A stretch of DNA of 64,000 nucleotides, taken from contig OZ025252.1 of the NCBI GenBank assembly GCA_964019135.1, forward strand, positions 3,674,823 through 3,738,822, given 5' to 3'. The notes beneath the pieces were generated by a model, which saw only the letters and a list, made by a program, of their open reading frames with translations, did not search any database and was not told the DNA's origin. The position numbers were made by a program, and so were the translations under genes. Shown in pieces: positions 33,968 through 45,684 of this stretch (its first letter is position 1; every line of letters begins with the position of its first letter). Source of the stretch: Arenicola marina (lineage: Eukaryota > Annelida > Polychaeta > Arenicolidae).

Positions 33968-36376
33968 GGGTAACACTTGGCGCCCCATAGCGGGGGGCTG
34001 TGGAGGAGACTATAGTGACCTTATTATGACGTAAAATCTTCGATTTTACGGCATCTATCACTTTGTTCGTTTTTCTGTCTGTGTGTGTGTTTGCGCGCGC
34101 GCTCTGTAGGTCGCAAAACGCAACATTTTGTTCTGTACCTTTACCCATCGATAGGTATTCGACAGATCTCGGTCAAGTTCGTTAGCGGGCTATGTACGTC
34201 AAAGGTCAAGGTCACAGGAATTATAGCAACCAACTGTCCTATAATTCCTGTGACCTTGACCTTGGGATGTAGAAACTAGAAATGTAGACCGAAACTACAT
34301 AAACGGGCAGTTTGGTTTTAGCTGTCCACCGAGCGAGATCGTTGAGCCCGGGGGCGAAACTAAAGAGTGACTTTTACTTTTCGGATGGGACCAACAATTG
34401 AGAGGATGCTCACTATAGCGACAGTTTTAGAGCTGCCGGATCTGAGGTATCAAATATGCCAAATATAGATCTGAGGGGTCAATCTGTATCTAAGGTGTCA
34501 AATCTGGATCCGAGGGGCTCAATACGTCACAAAAAAAGTCAAGCAAGTCAATTATTAAGGTCAAGGCCATTGTAGTGGACCGAAGACATAATCCGGATTT
34601 TACATTTTACGTCATTTTTACCCTACGGGTGACGCAATCTCGGTTTCATAGCAACCAACTCAATCATCCGACCACCCCAGCTTCTGTACAGTCACAAGAA
34701 CAAGTGTAAAGACTGACTGTACCGTATGAACATTCAGGCTAATGTAAGGTTAAGTTTGACGTGGGGCAGAGGGACTATGCCGCAAGCGTAACGCCCTCTG
34801 CCGGGAGATCGGGTAGGGGCTAGTAAAAAGCCTACTCTACTGAAAGGTTCATGGCAGTGCCAGGCACAGGAGTTGTCAGTTGACTTCAGTTTAAGACAGT
34901 TTAGTTGTGAAGTTTTATGTTGGTGTGTACTATTGGTCTGTCTGTGTCCGTGAGTCTGTTGCGGTGCGATAACTGTCGAATGCCTTGAGATATCGACTCC
35001 TAATTTCGGTGGGGTGGGGTAACTGTTCCGATCAACGCGATTGGCTTCCAGGAATTCTTGAGATTCTTACGAAACACGATTTCGGCCTATTGTACCTTGT
35101 CATTAGGAAATTTTGTAATAAATGACAATTCATGTGGAGAGCATCATAACATGTTAACTGGGTCAATCCTAAGCTGTACGTCACAATATGACAGACAAAT
35201 TCATTTAAATTGTTACCATTATACATGAAATAAAGTCTGCCCATTTCAGTGATCTGTAAAGGGCACCTTATTTCTTGTGAACTGCCAAGATGATCCTCAT
35301 TTCGTGATGCAGGATTTAGGAATTTTATTTCTGGGATCCGAGATGAGATATCCCTCCTACGCCCACCTCCCTTACAAAATACAATGGCTTCAAGGCTTAT
35401 CAATCATGTAACTTAAATATACAACAGCTGCGTAATGTCATAAAATTAAACACAGACATGATTATAACTTTATTCCACTCTGCAATGTCTATGAAAGGCA
35501 CGTATGGGAGGTTCATATTCATAAATAAACATTAAATCATCTACTGCACTGCATATGTTGAATGATTGGACCTCGCTCGCACCAAACAACGTAACATAAA
35601 GCATACTCTCATCTGCAAGCATTCTATATGAATATCTCAGCGGGAGTCATGTGATAAATGATTGCTCCTGAAATCGATTACTGGCTTGATAGTTTTTTTC
35701 TAGGTTTGTGCGTCGGGCCGTCAGATCTTGTTTGTTACCGCAGCGAATGAGAGTATCGAAAGTCAGCATACACATAACTGAACACAGCACAAGTGATGAC
35801 AATCACAGATAACATTGACATTGTTGACATAACTAGTGTCTGCGTAGAGCGGTCGGAAGACCATCGCAGTATCCCACAGAATAGAGGCGTTCACATAAAC
35901 TCTACCCGGATTTATCTACATGATGAACTCATATTCTCAAGCCCACGAATCCATCAAAAGAAACATTCCTTACGTCGATTACATAGCGTTAACATTATCT
36001 TCAGCTACGGAAGAGAACAACAAGCCCATAGACGATGTTTGTGTACCCTACTGACATTAATCAAACGCACATACATCCTTTCTGCAAAAAAAGCTTACAT
36101 AGCACAGATGTATCTGCATTGGTCATTCTGGTGAACTTGTCATACATCACCATTTTATTGGAAACAAGCGAGATCTACTTTTGATTTAAGCACTTAACAG
36201 GTAAAATTGCACACTACCTAGTCCCTATTGCTATTTTTTGTTATGGAAAAATATCCATCAAATGCATCAACATGATTTAAGTTCTATGTACCATCACTTT
36301 ATCTTCCCGAAATAATAAATAGTATAATATCATGACAACTCAGACAAATGGCACCATAAGTAATGTCGCCTGTAAT
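33968..36376. other. Non-genic DNA with a perfect 25-bp hairpin
   Basis: 34202-34226 and 34239-34263 are exact reverse complements (25 bp, 12-base loop), each containing AAGGTCAAGGTCA. 33975-33990 (AACACTTGGCGCCCCATA) repeats a block at 29790. 34790-34804 carries a weaker CTCF-like match on the minus strand. The 123- and 113-residue frames near 35.0-36.1 kb show no recognised similarity. Confidence 0.5.
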
Positions 36377-36391
36377 CCAGTAGGTGGCGCT
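36377..36391 (+). promoter_or_regulatory. CTCF-like motif beside the DHX57 minisatellite
   Basis: CCAGTAGGTGGCGCT fits the CTCF core at every position. It lies about 90 bp before the minisatellite that follows the 3' end of DHX57. Motif match only. Confidence 0.4.
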
Positions 36392-36475
36392 CTTGGCTAT
36401 GATGAGACAACAAAAGATGCAGTGCATTCGACCTATAGTTAATCTTGACGTTTTGTTTCGTGTGGGCACGATGTC

Positions 36476-39400
36476 CGCTTTTACCGAGTGGTGGCCGCTC
36501 TCAACGAGTGGTGGCCGCTCCCACCGGGTGATGGCGGCTCTCACCGAGTGGTGGCGGCTCTCACCGAGTGATGGCCGCTCTCACCAAGTGGTGGCCGCTC
36601 TCACCGAGTGGTGACGGCTCTCACCGAGTGGTCGCCACTCTCACCGCGTGGTCGTCGCTCTCACCGAGTGGTGGCGGCTCTCACCGAGTGGTGGCGACTC
36701 TCACCAAGTGGTCGCCGCTCTCACCGAGTGGTCGCCGCTCTCACCGAGTGGTCGCCGCTTTCGCCGAGTGGTCGCCGCTCTCACTGAGTGGTCGCCGCTC
36801 TCACCGAGTGGTCGCCACTCTCACCGAGTGGTCGCCGCCCTCACCGAGTTGTGGCCGCTCTCACCGGGTGGTCGCTCTCACCGAGGGGTGGCGGCTCTCA
36901 CCAAGTGGTGGCGGCTCTCACCGAGTGGTGGCCGCTCTCACCGAGTAGTGGCGGCTCTCACCGAGTGGTGGCCGCTCTCACCGTGTGGTGGCGGCTCTCA
37001 CCGAGTGGTGGCGGCTCTCACCGAGTGGTGGCGGCTCTCACCGAGTTGTGGCCGCTCTCACCGAGTGGTGGCCGCTCTCACCGAGTGGTGGCGGCTCTCA
37101 CCGTGTGGTGGCGGCTCTCACCGAGTGGTGGCGGCTCTCACCGAGTGGTGGCCCTCTCACCGGGTGGTGGCCGCTCTCACCGAGTGGTGGCCGCTCTCAC
37201 CGAGTGGTGGCCGCTCTCACCGAGTGGTGGCGGCTCTCACCGAGTGGTGGCCGCTCTCACCGAGTGGTCGCCGCTCTCACCGAGTGGTGGCCGCTGGCAC
37301 CGAGTGGTGGCGGCTCTCACCGAGTGGTGGCCGCTCTCACCGAGTGGTGGCCGCTCTCACCGAGTGGTGGCCGCTGGCACCGAGTGGTGGCGGCTCTCAC
37401 CGAGTGGTGGCCGCTCTCACCGAGTGGTTGCCGCTCTCACCGAGTGGTGGCGGCTCTCACCGAGTGGTCGCCGCTCTCACCAAGTGGTGGCCGCTCTCAC
37501 CGAGTGGTGGCCGCTCTCACCGAGTGGTGGCCGCTCTCACCGAGTGGTGGCGGCTCTCACCCGAGTGGTCGCCGCTCTCACCAAGTGTTGGCCGCTCTCA
37601 CCGAGTGGTGGCCGCTCTCACCGAGTGGTGGCGGCTCTCACCGAGTGGTGGCCGCTCTCACCGAGTAGTGGCGGCTCTCACCGAGTGGTGGCCGCTCTCA
37701 CCGTGTGGTGGCGGCTCTCACCGAGTGGTCGCCGCCCTCACCGAGTGGTGGCCGCTCTCACCGAGTGGTTGCCGCTCTCACCGAGTGGTCGCCGCCCTCA
37801 CCAAGTGGTGGCCGCTCTCACCGAGTGGTGGCCGATCTCACCGAGTGGTTGCCGCTCTCACCGTGTGGTGGCGGCTCTCACCGAGTGGTCGCCGCTCTCA
37901 CCGTGTGGTGGCGGCTCTCACCGAGTGGTGGCGGCTCTCACCGAGTGGTGGCCCTCTCACCGGGTGGTGGCGGCTCTCACCGAGTGGTCGCCGCTCTCAC
38001 CAAGTGGTGGCCGCTCTCACCGAGTGGTGGCCGCTCTCACCGAGTGGTGGCCGCTCTCACCGAGTGGTGGCGGCTCTCACCCGAGTGGTCGCCGCTCTCA
38101 CCAAGTGTTGGCCGCTCTCACCGAGTGGTGGCCGCTCTCACCGAGTGGTGGCGGCTCTCACCGAGTGGTGGCCGCTCTCACCGAGTAGTGGCGGCTCTCA
38201 CCGAGTGGTGGCCGCTCTCACCGTGTGGTGGCGGCTCTCACCGAGTGGTCGCCGCCCTCACCGAGTGGTGGCCGCTCTCACCGAGTGGTTGCCGCTCTCA
38301 CCGAGTGGTCGCCGCCCTCACCAAGTGGTGGCCGCTCTCACCGAGTGGTGGCCGATCTCACCGAGTGGTTGCCGCTCTCACCGTGTGGTGGCGGCTCTCA
38401 CCGAGTGGTGGCGGCTCTCACCGTGTGGTGGCGGCTCTCACCGAGTGGTGGCGGCTCTCACCGAGTGGTGGCCCTCTCACCGGGTGGTGGCCGCTCTCAC
38501 CGAGTGGTGGCCGCTCTCACCGAGTGGTGGCCGCTCTCACCGAGTGGTGGCGGCTCTCACCGAGTGGTGGCCGCTCTCACCGAGTGGTCGCCGCTCTCAC
38601 CGAGTGGTGGCCGCTGGCACCGAGTGGTGGCGGCTCTCACCGAGTGGTGGCCGCTCTCACCGAGTGGTGGCCGCTCTCACCGAGTGGTGGCCGCTGGCAC
38701 CGAGTGGTGGCGGCTCTCACCGAGTGGTGGCCGCTCTCACCGAGTGGTTGCCGCTCTCACCGAGTGGTGGCGGCTCTCACCGAGTGGTCGCCGCTCTCAC
38801 CAAGTGGTGGCCGCTCTCACCGAGTGGTGGCCGCTCTCACCGAGTGGTGGCCGCTCTCACCGAGTGGTGGCGGCTCTCACCCGAGTGGTCGCCGCTCTCA
38901 CCAAGTGTTGGCCGCTCTCACCGAGTGGTGGCCGCTCTCACCGAGTGGTGGCGGCTCTCACCGAGTGGTGGCCGCTCTCACCGAGTAGTGGCGGCTCTCA
39001 CCGAGTGGTGGCCGCTCTCACCGTGTGGTGGCGGCTCTCACCGAGTGGTCGCCGCCCTCACCGAGTGGTGGCCGCTCTCACCGAGTGGTTGCCGCTCTCA
39101 CCGAGTGGTCGCCGCCCTCACCAAGTGGTGGCCGCTCTCACCGAGTGGTGGCCGATCTCACCGAGTGGTTGCCGCTCTCACCGTGTGGTGGCGGCTCTCA
39201 CCGAGTGGTCGCCGCTCTCACTAAGTGGTGGCGGCTCTCACCGAGTGGCGGCCGCTCTCACCGAGTGGTGGCGGCTCTCACCGAATGGTGGCCGCTCTCA
39301 CCAAGTGTTGGCCGCTCTCACCGAGTGGTGGCCGCTCTCACCGAGTGGTGGCGGCTCTCACCGAGTGGTGGCCGCTCTCACCGAGTTGTGGCGGCTCTCA

Positions 39401-39560
39401 CCAAGTGGTGGCCGCTCTCACCGAGTGGTGGCGGCTCTCACCGAGTGGTGGCCGCTCTCACCGAGTGGTGGCCGCTCTCACCGAGTGGTGGCGGCTCTCA
39501 TTGAGTGGTCGCACCGAGTGGTCGCCGCTCTCACCGTGTGGAGGTCGCTCTCACCGGGGG
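36476..39560. repeat. 20-bp minisatellite, about 154 units, with higher-order duplication
   Basis: The unit is TCTCACCGAGTGGTGGCCGC with many single-base variants. Because 20 is not a multiple of 3 and the unit lacks stops, all three plus-strand frames stay open for hundreds of codons (up to 858) with a 20-residue period; these are not genes. Line-by-line comparison shows 37081-37899 and 38401-39219 identical (819 bp, offset 1320), and a block near 37560-37880 recurs again at offset 520. The array begins about 30 bp past the DHX57 stop codon, so the transcript's 3' UTR probably runs into it. Confidence 0.95.
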
Positions 39561-39590
39561 TCTCCCTCTACGCCTCCCGTTCCTGCCCTG

Positions 39591-42500
39591 TCACTGTGTG
39601 GTGATCAGCTTCACGATGGTCGGTATGATGCGACTTCCTCGCGGACAGGAGCACAGGTCGAGGTGAGGACTCTCGATCTTGTCCTGCATCAGCTGGTTCA
39701 GCTCTAGACGAAGCTCCCTCACCAGCTCCGCAACCTGCAACAACAACCGACCTTCCTGACCATGGACACCAGGTACCTTCATGCCACATGCATGTGTCAA
39801 CATCGCATATTCAACATCTATAGATCTCAAGAATTTATCACAAATGGATTTTGAAGAAACTTGCTCCAGAGTACGCTTCATATTTACAAGATGTGTACAC
39901 ATTTTACATCAGTTGCCACCGACGAGAGGTCAGAAATATTGGGGGCATATTTCCGTCCCTTGTTTCAGTTGGGCGTGTGCCAGTATGACTGAACAAGAAT
40001 CAGTCTCTACGATATAGTCATCAATACACAACACCCCTATACGGTCGTTTGTACCATCTGGGTTGCTTGTATATTCAGGACGCTTTAACCCCTTTTGGTC
40101 ATATCGCGTCAATGGGAGAAGGAAGGGACAGTGGAACCATGTCCGCAGGGGGTAACCCCCTACTCTCTGTGAAGAAGGACATGGGATCTTTATCCTGCGA
40201 CTACACAGACATGGCCACAGCGGGGCGCGAACCACCGATCCACGTGCCGTTAGGCTCTCAGGTGGCCAGAGCACTCACGGCGAGCTCTTTAACCCACTGA
40301 GCTACCGGGCCGGCCCCTTACCATCTGGGAGGCGGCCATGAACTTGATCCAGCCGTCGTCCGCAGAGAGAACAAAGTTGCCTCGGTCAAGGTCAATCTTG
40401 ACGCAGCCTCCGCCGAACAGCAGCAGCGGGTAGACAGACACCATGGTGCAGTCCCGGATGTATACCTGGAGCAAGGTCAAGGACGCTTACGCCATTAATA
40501 CGAGCCATCACTTCGACATTGGCAACAAAAAGCTGTCCATCTTCTATGTCAGAGCCCACGAAATGTGAACGATTGTAGTAAATGATAGGCATGAGTCATC
40601 CGTGAGCTATGCTGAGACAATGGTTCGCCCTTACGTAGAGAAACGACCCAAAAGATGACTTAAGCTTATTACAACGAGTCGACAGGCGAACATTTGGGAA
40701 ACTATAATTGTAACTTATAACGAGACTGTAAGGATGAAAAACGTTAATGTTGGCGCATGTCGCTGCTGGTAAACGCCTCTCATACCCTGGAAGTCTTGAT
40801 TTTTTCATGGAACACGAGGTACGGACTCTCGTAGTAACGAACTTGGAAGTTGACGCTGGACGGATGAATGTTTACCTGTAACATTACGTTGTCAGTAAGT
40901 TTATAACATAATAACGACATTTACAAGAATGTAAATTTACACTCATTTACTTCAGTTTACTTTGCTTGGCCATGGATATGTACACATTTACGTAAATAAT
41001 GTGTATTATTGGTTTGCAGTAAGTTTTACAAAATGTTGGCCATGGTATGCATAGACAAAAGGGTTGGTAAATGTGCAGGAAGTCTACGTCAGCAAATGAC
41101 ATCAATGTTACAATAAAGCTGGGAGAGAAAAGCTTCGTCCACCATCTTCAATGCATAATCAGGTTTGTTACATTAATATATATCATGACTATAGGAAGAA
41201 AACTGTAAGACTTACATAACCCACTGATTTAGTTTTGAATTTCAGTTCCTCTGCCTTGGGTTTGATGGGTATCGCACCTGAAATAAAGAAACCACTTCGT
41301 TGTCATGACATTAGTCCTACCAGCAGGCCGCCGTGGCCCCCACGGGGGAATTCGACCCCCAACGGTGGATCCGCGACCGAACCAACATAGGAGACAACGG
41401 CGTTAAATCTACGGAGATAAAAAGGCGGCGGCTCGAAACTAAGAATATAACCGAGACACCAGTCAAATGGTGGAGATTATTCAGCCAAAGTCGTTGGTTT
41501 CTGTGTGAGGGACAGCGGTGTGAGAAGCTGTAGCGGGACGCGTACCTTCCCCTGTTAACTGGTACTTGGACTCCGGAGTCATCACCTGCACCACGTTGGG
41601 GTACAGGGCAGCAACCAAGATGGCTGCGACAAGCTTCATGTTGTCACTGTTACAATTGGACTGCAACAGAGGAAAAGGAAACGTGCCACACACAAGGGAC
41701 ATTTGGAAGTGCAATCTACTGACTCTAGCTACTATCAGCATTGGATTTAAAGTTAAATCATCTAACGTATATATCGGTACTTATAGGTTTCTTCGTACTC
41801 CTTCCCATAACACGACTCAGGCTCGATATAACCAACAAAAATAATCTTATATAAGCACAAATATCATAAGATAATGCAGTCACGTTTAACGGAAAGCGCA
41901 ACAAACTAGACACAAATAGTTTATTTCTGTCATCAGATGAACAGAACCATGACATGTAATAATAGTGGTGGATCGCTGTCTGACCTCGTGACCTGTGGCG
42001 TCCAGAACGCCGTCTCCGCCTCCTCGCGCGGTTCTCTCCATCGACCTCACTGTGAGACCTTCCTTGATGAAGCCAATGTCTGACAACAGCTCCACAAACT
42101 GTCGCTTCATGCTCGCCAACATCTAACACCAATGAAACAAGGTAATAGGACTTCAGATAGCTATATACATAGATATAGATATATATTAGTCCGTTCTTAG
42201 TATATGCAATCCATTTGCGGGTACCGAATTTCAGCTCCTGACGAGAATCCGAGAAGATCTATCTAAAAATTACGAACTTAAAAGTGAGTTACAACATTTG
42301 TATATGGTAAAGACCAAGCGGAACAATTAGAAGAATTGGTTGGTTAGTTATACATCACATAGGAAACTTAAAGCGGGTAAAAACGTTATTATAATCGTGA
42401 GGCCTCAGTAATGTTTTGGTCCTGAAAGCAACTTTGCAAAACACGACACGTCTTAGAGAACAACGGGTTCGAAGAAATAAATTTGCAATCCTGTCCACAA

Positions 42501-45500
42501 TAAATTCAAGCGACAAGCCATTTTGCCACAGAGCGTGACGTCATGGATCATACATGTGGCGCCCACATGCGTTTTGGGTTTTTCTCGCTTGCCCAGGGGC
42601 GAGCGGAAATGCGTAAAAAGATATACCGCGGCCTCGCTTCACGCTTGAATTGTTACAATTCCAAGCCGCAGAGTACACCATCTCTTCTAAAAATTAGGCC
42701 CGAGAACCACTGTCGATTTAGCAACTAAAATTCAACCGATTATATCCGTCTAATATGAGTGCTTACACTATAAACTGCAGGCTGTCACTTTAAAAATGTA
42801 TTGCGACAACTGGGTCGTCACAAATATCTGCGCTTTGGAGGGTTGACGCATGGATAGCAAATAAACGCTTGGGTCAGCTACAAGGGATAATATTTTTATT
42901 TCCTTTAAGGCATTATCTGTTTACGTGGTTTACCTGCCTAGTCACGTGGCTTGCCTGCCTAGTCACATGGCTTACCTGCCTAGTCACGTGACTTACCTGC
43001 CTAGTCACGTGACTTACCTGCCTAGTCACGTGGCTTAACTGCCTAGTCACGTGGCTTACTTACCTAGTCACGCGGCTTACCTGCATAGTCTTGATAGATA
43101 GGAAGTTTTCCCTGCAGAACATGTAGGCCTGACGCGAGTTGTTCTTGCCGGTCGACAACCAAGCCTGGTGATAAAAGGGGGGACAAGATGTTGGAAATAG
43201 ACAGCAGACTATAGAGGGCGTCCAAACATACAACAACAAAAAACAACAAGCTCTAAAGGTGACGACACAATGCACTAATGCGGTAATAATAAATAATTAT
43301 TGGAGAGTAACCCGAGAGCTTTCACTGACGGTCACGTGATCTGTGTAAGGCCCGGCCCATCGTCCGTATGGTACACAGCTTGGAACATCGACAGACGGCG
43401 TAGGAATACAAGGCACACATAATGCATATGTTATTGACCATGTGTCATCAAGGTCTCCTGACTTACGTTGTAGGCCTTCAGCATGGTGAGATGGTCGCTG
43501 CAACCCACTGCGAACTCTCTCTTCTTCTGGTCCGCCTCCTCTTTCTTGTCGAAAGGAGCTACCTGGAAACAGCGGGAGGCTGCGTTAGTGGGTAACAGTG
43601 TGTTCGTCGTCTCCATGTTTATCTACTGGCGTCAGCGGATACGACGATTCGAAGAATGTTTCATTCTTTATTCCGTGCATCACATAACTATCGCCATAAA
43701 TGTATGAACAGATACTTATACACATGGATATCTATAGGTTTCTAATCAGCAAAGTTCGGGCTCCTGATAGAATGTTTTACCGTCAATGCACTTCATAGCA
43801 GCCAAAAAAAGACACGAATACTTCATGTCAGGGTTAGCGGGCCACGGGTGCGCTTACGAAGGGGGACTTGAAGCTGAGCGTAGCGGCGATGGTGACGGCA
43901 GCGTCTAAACACCGGAATATGGCGCCGTATAACATCAGCTTGCCAATCCTAGACACAGAGCAAAACACATCGGCGTGAGCGGTATTCTTTACGTCATTGT
44001 TCTTACTGTCTTATATTTCTCAGTCCAGATGTTTAAATTCACCACCCTCAATAATGAAAGTAATTCATTAATCATAATATATAAGACACTAAATGGAAGA
44101 GTTCCTTGAGAAACAACGTATTTAAAAGTTAACAGTTCCCTTTCCACTCATGACATTATATTGTTATAAATATAATTATACCCATGTCTTACCTGACGTC
44201 CACGGGCATGAACGCTAAGTGATATCCAAGGGGCGTCAGTTCCTATAATAATATATCACACCATAATCATATTGGAGCAATAAATATACCTAATATATAT
44301 TATGTTTGTATATGTGAACATGATTCACAAAATTTAAATCGTCTTGCGCAAGGCATGAAGTAGTTACTTCACACTAGGGAACTCATACATGTATAGTGCT
44401 ACAAAACACAGGTTTCAACAATTAACACGCCATTATTCCCAAGAAATACATATTTCGCAAAACAATAAAAAAAAAGACATGATAACATAAAGTCATCATG
44501 AGATTATAAAGCTGAGCTATTATATTAAAAATAGCAAACATTGTCATGATAGCTCAACGTATGTGAATTTTGGAATAATAATAAATTTATTTTACATACG
44601 AATAAACAACAAATGTGCGGCGATTGCAGTTACATTTTCATTTCACTATATTCACAAATCCAGTATACATGGTCATCATCCTCGTTAACCACAAATTCTA
44701 ATTGATAGTAGACATATACGGCGTAGTGGTTATGCAGCCTATTATCAGCCAATCAGAGGCGCGCTTTCCATTCTCACCTTCTCTTCGTCCAGCGCCCCCA
44801 GGTCCTGGAGCCTCTGAATGGCGCTCACCATGCCAACCTCGGGTGGACTCTCGATCAACTTGTTCATCACTTTCTGTACGACAGAGAGAGAGACAGAGAG
44901 TGATGCGGGGAAATGAGGGAAGGCAAACACAGGAACATGCAAATAGTGGGACAGGTGGGGCAGAAAGGTTACATTTACAAAGCAGTGGGTGCATTTGTTT
45001 GTACCCCGGCATATACCTCTTACGCATCGGTACACCGCCGGACACTTCAGTGGTCCCGAATAACATGACGCATATTGGAGGTACAAAGCGGAAGTCATAA
45101 AGAAGGCTGGTACCTCATCAATGTCCATGTTATTGGTGCCTATCGGGCACCTGGTGACGTCACCGGTGAATGTGACTGAAGGAGTTTATTGCAGAAAACG
45201 GCCACCGGCCAAAGTGCATACATGGTACAATCCTGTTGTTGTGTGCTCATTGTGCGTAGGCCATATGACAAATATAACGTCAAAACAATTCAGTTGGCTT
45301 CCCTTAATTTAAGCATATTATAAACAAAAACATCCAGTTGACTGATTAAAACTTCCGCCTCTCGTCGACATATTTATAACGAAGGAAAATATGAAATCAC
45401 ACACTCTGACAGTTTGAAGATTTAAAGGTAAATACTTTGAACGCAAAACAGAGTGCATTCTAACAGATTGGAACTCCCTCTCTCGTACCTGCAGAAATGC

Positions 45501-45684
45501 ACCCAGTGCTTTAACCATCATGTATTTCTCCTTATTATCGCCCATTTTCCGCGCGTGACAATTGGAATCCATAACGTCCGTTATCCACAGAACCAGAGCC
45601 ACGTTACCTTCACATCCTGACTCTTGAAGATATCCAGGATCTTTATTCGGAGCACCAGTTGTTCCAGGGGCACCCGGTGGATTT
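39591..45684 (-). CDS. DHX57: DHX57 exons 16-27: HA2 and OB-fold region
   Basis: Exon 16 encodes [20 protein letters not shown], the winged-helix/HA2 start. Exons 17-22 continue the ratchet-like domain ([70 protein letters not shown]). Exons 23-27 cover the OB fold ([41 protein letters not shown]) and end [20 protein letters not shown], as the human protein does. The stop is at 39591-39593. Exon 26 has a SINE planted at its 5' splice site and exon 21 is followed by a donor-derived array. Confidence 0.94.

Noticed and set aside
35032-36134. 123- and 113-codon frames before the minisatellite
   Set aside because: No family resemblance, AT-rich composition and no splice or promoter context.
36648-39224. 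858-codon plus-strand open frame (and 466-, 459- and 427-codon companions)
   Set aside because: They arise only because a stop-free 20-bp unit leaves all three frames open. The peptide is a 20-residue period with no unique domain.
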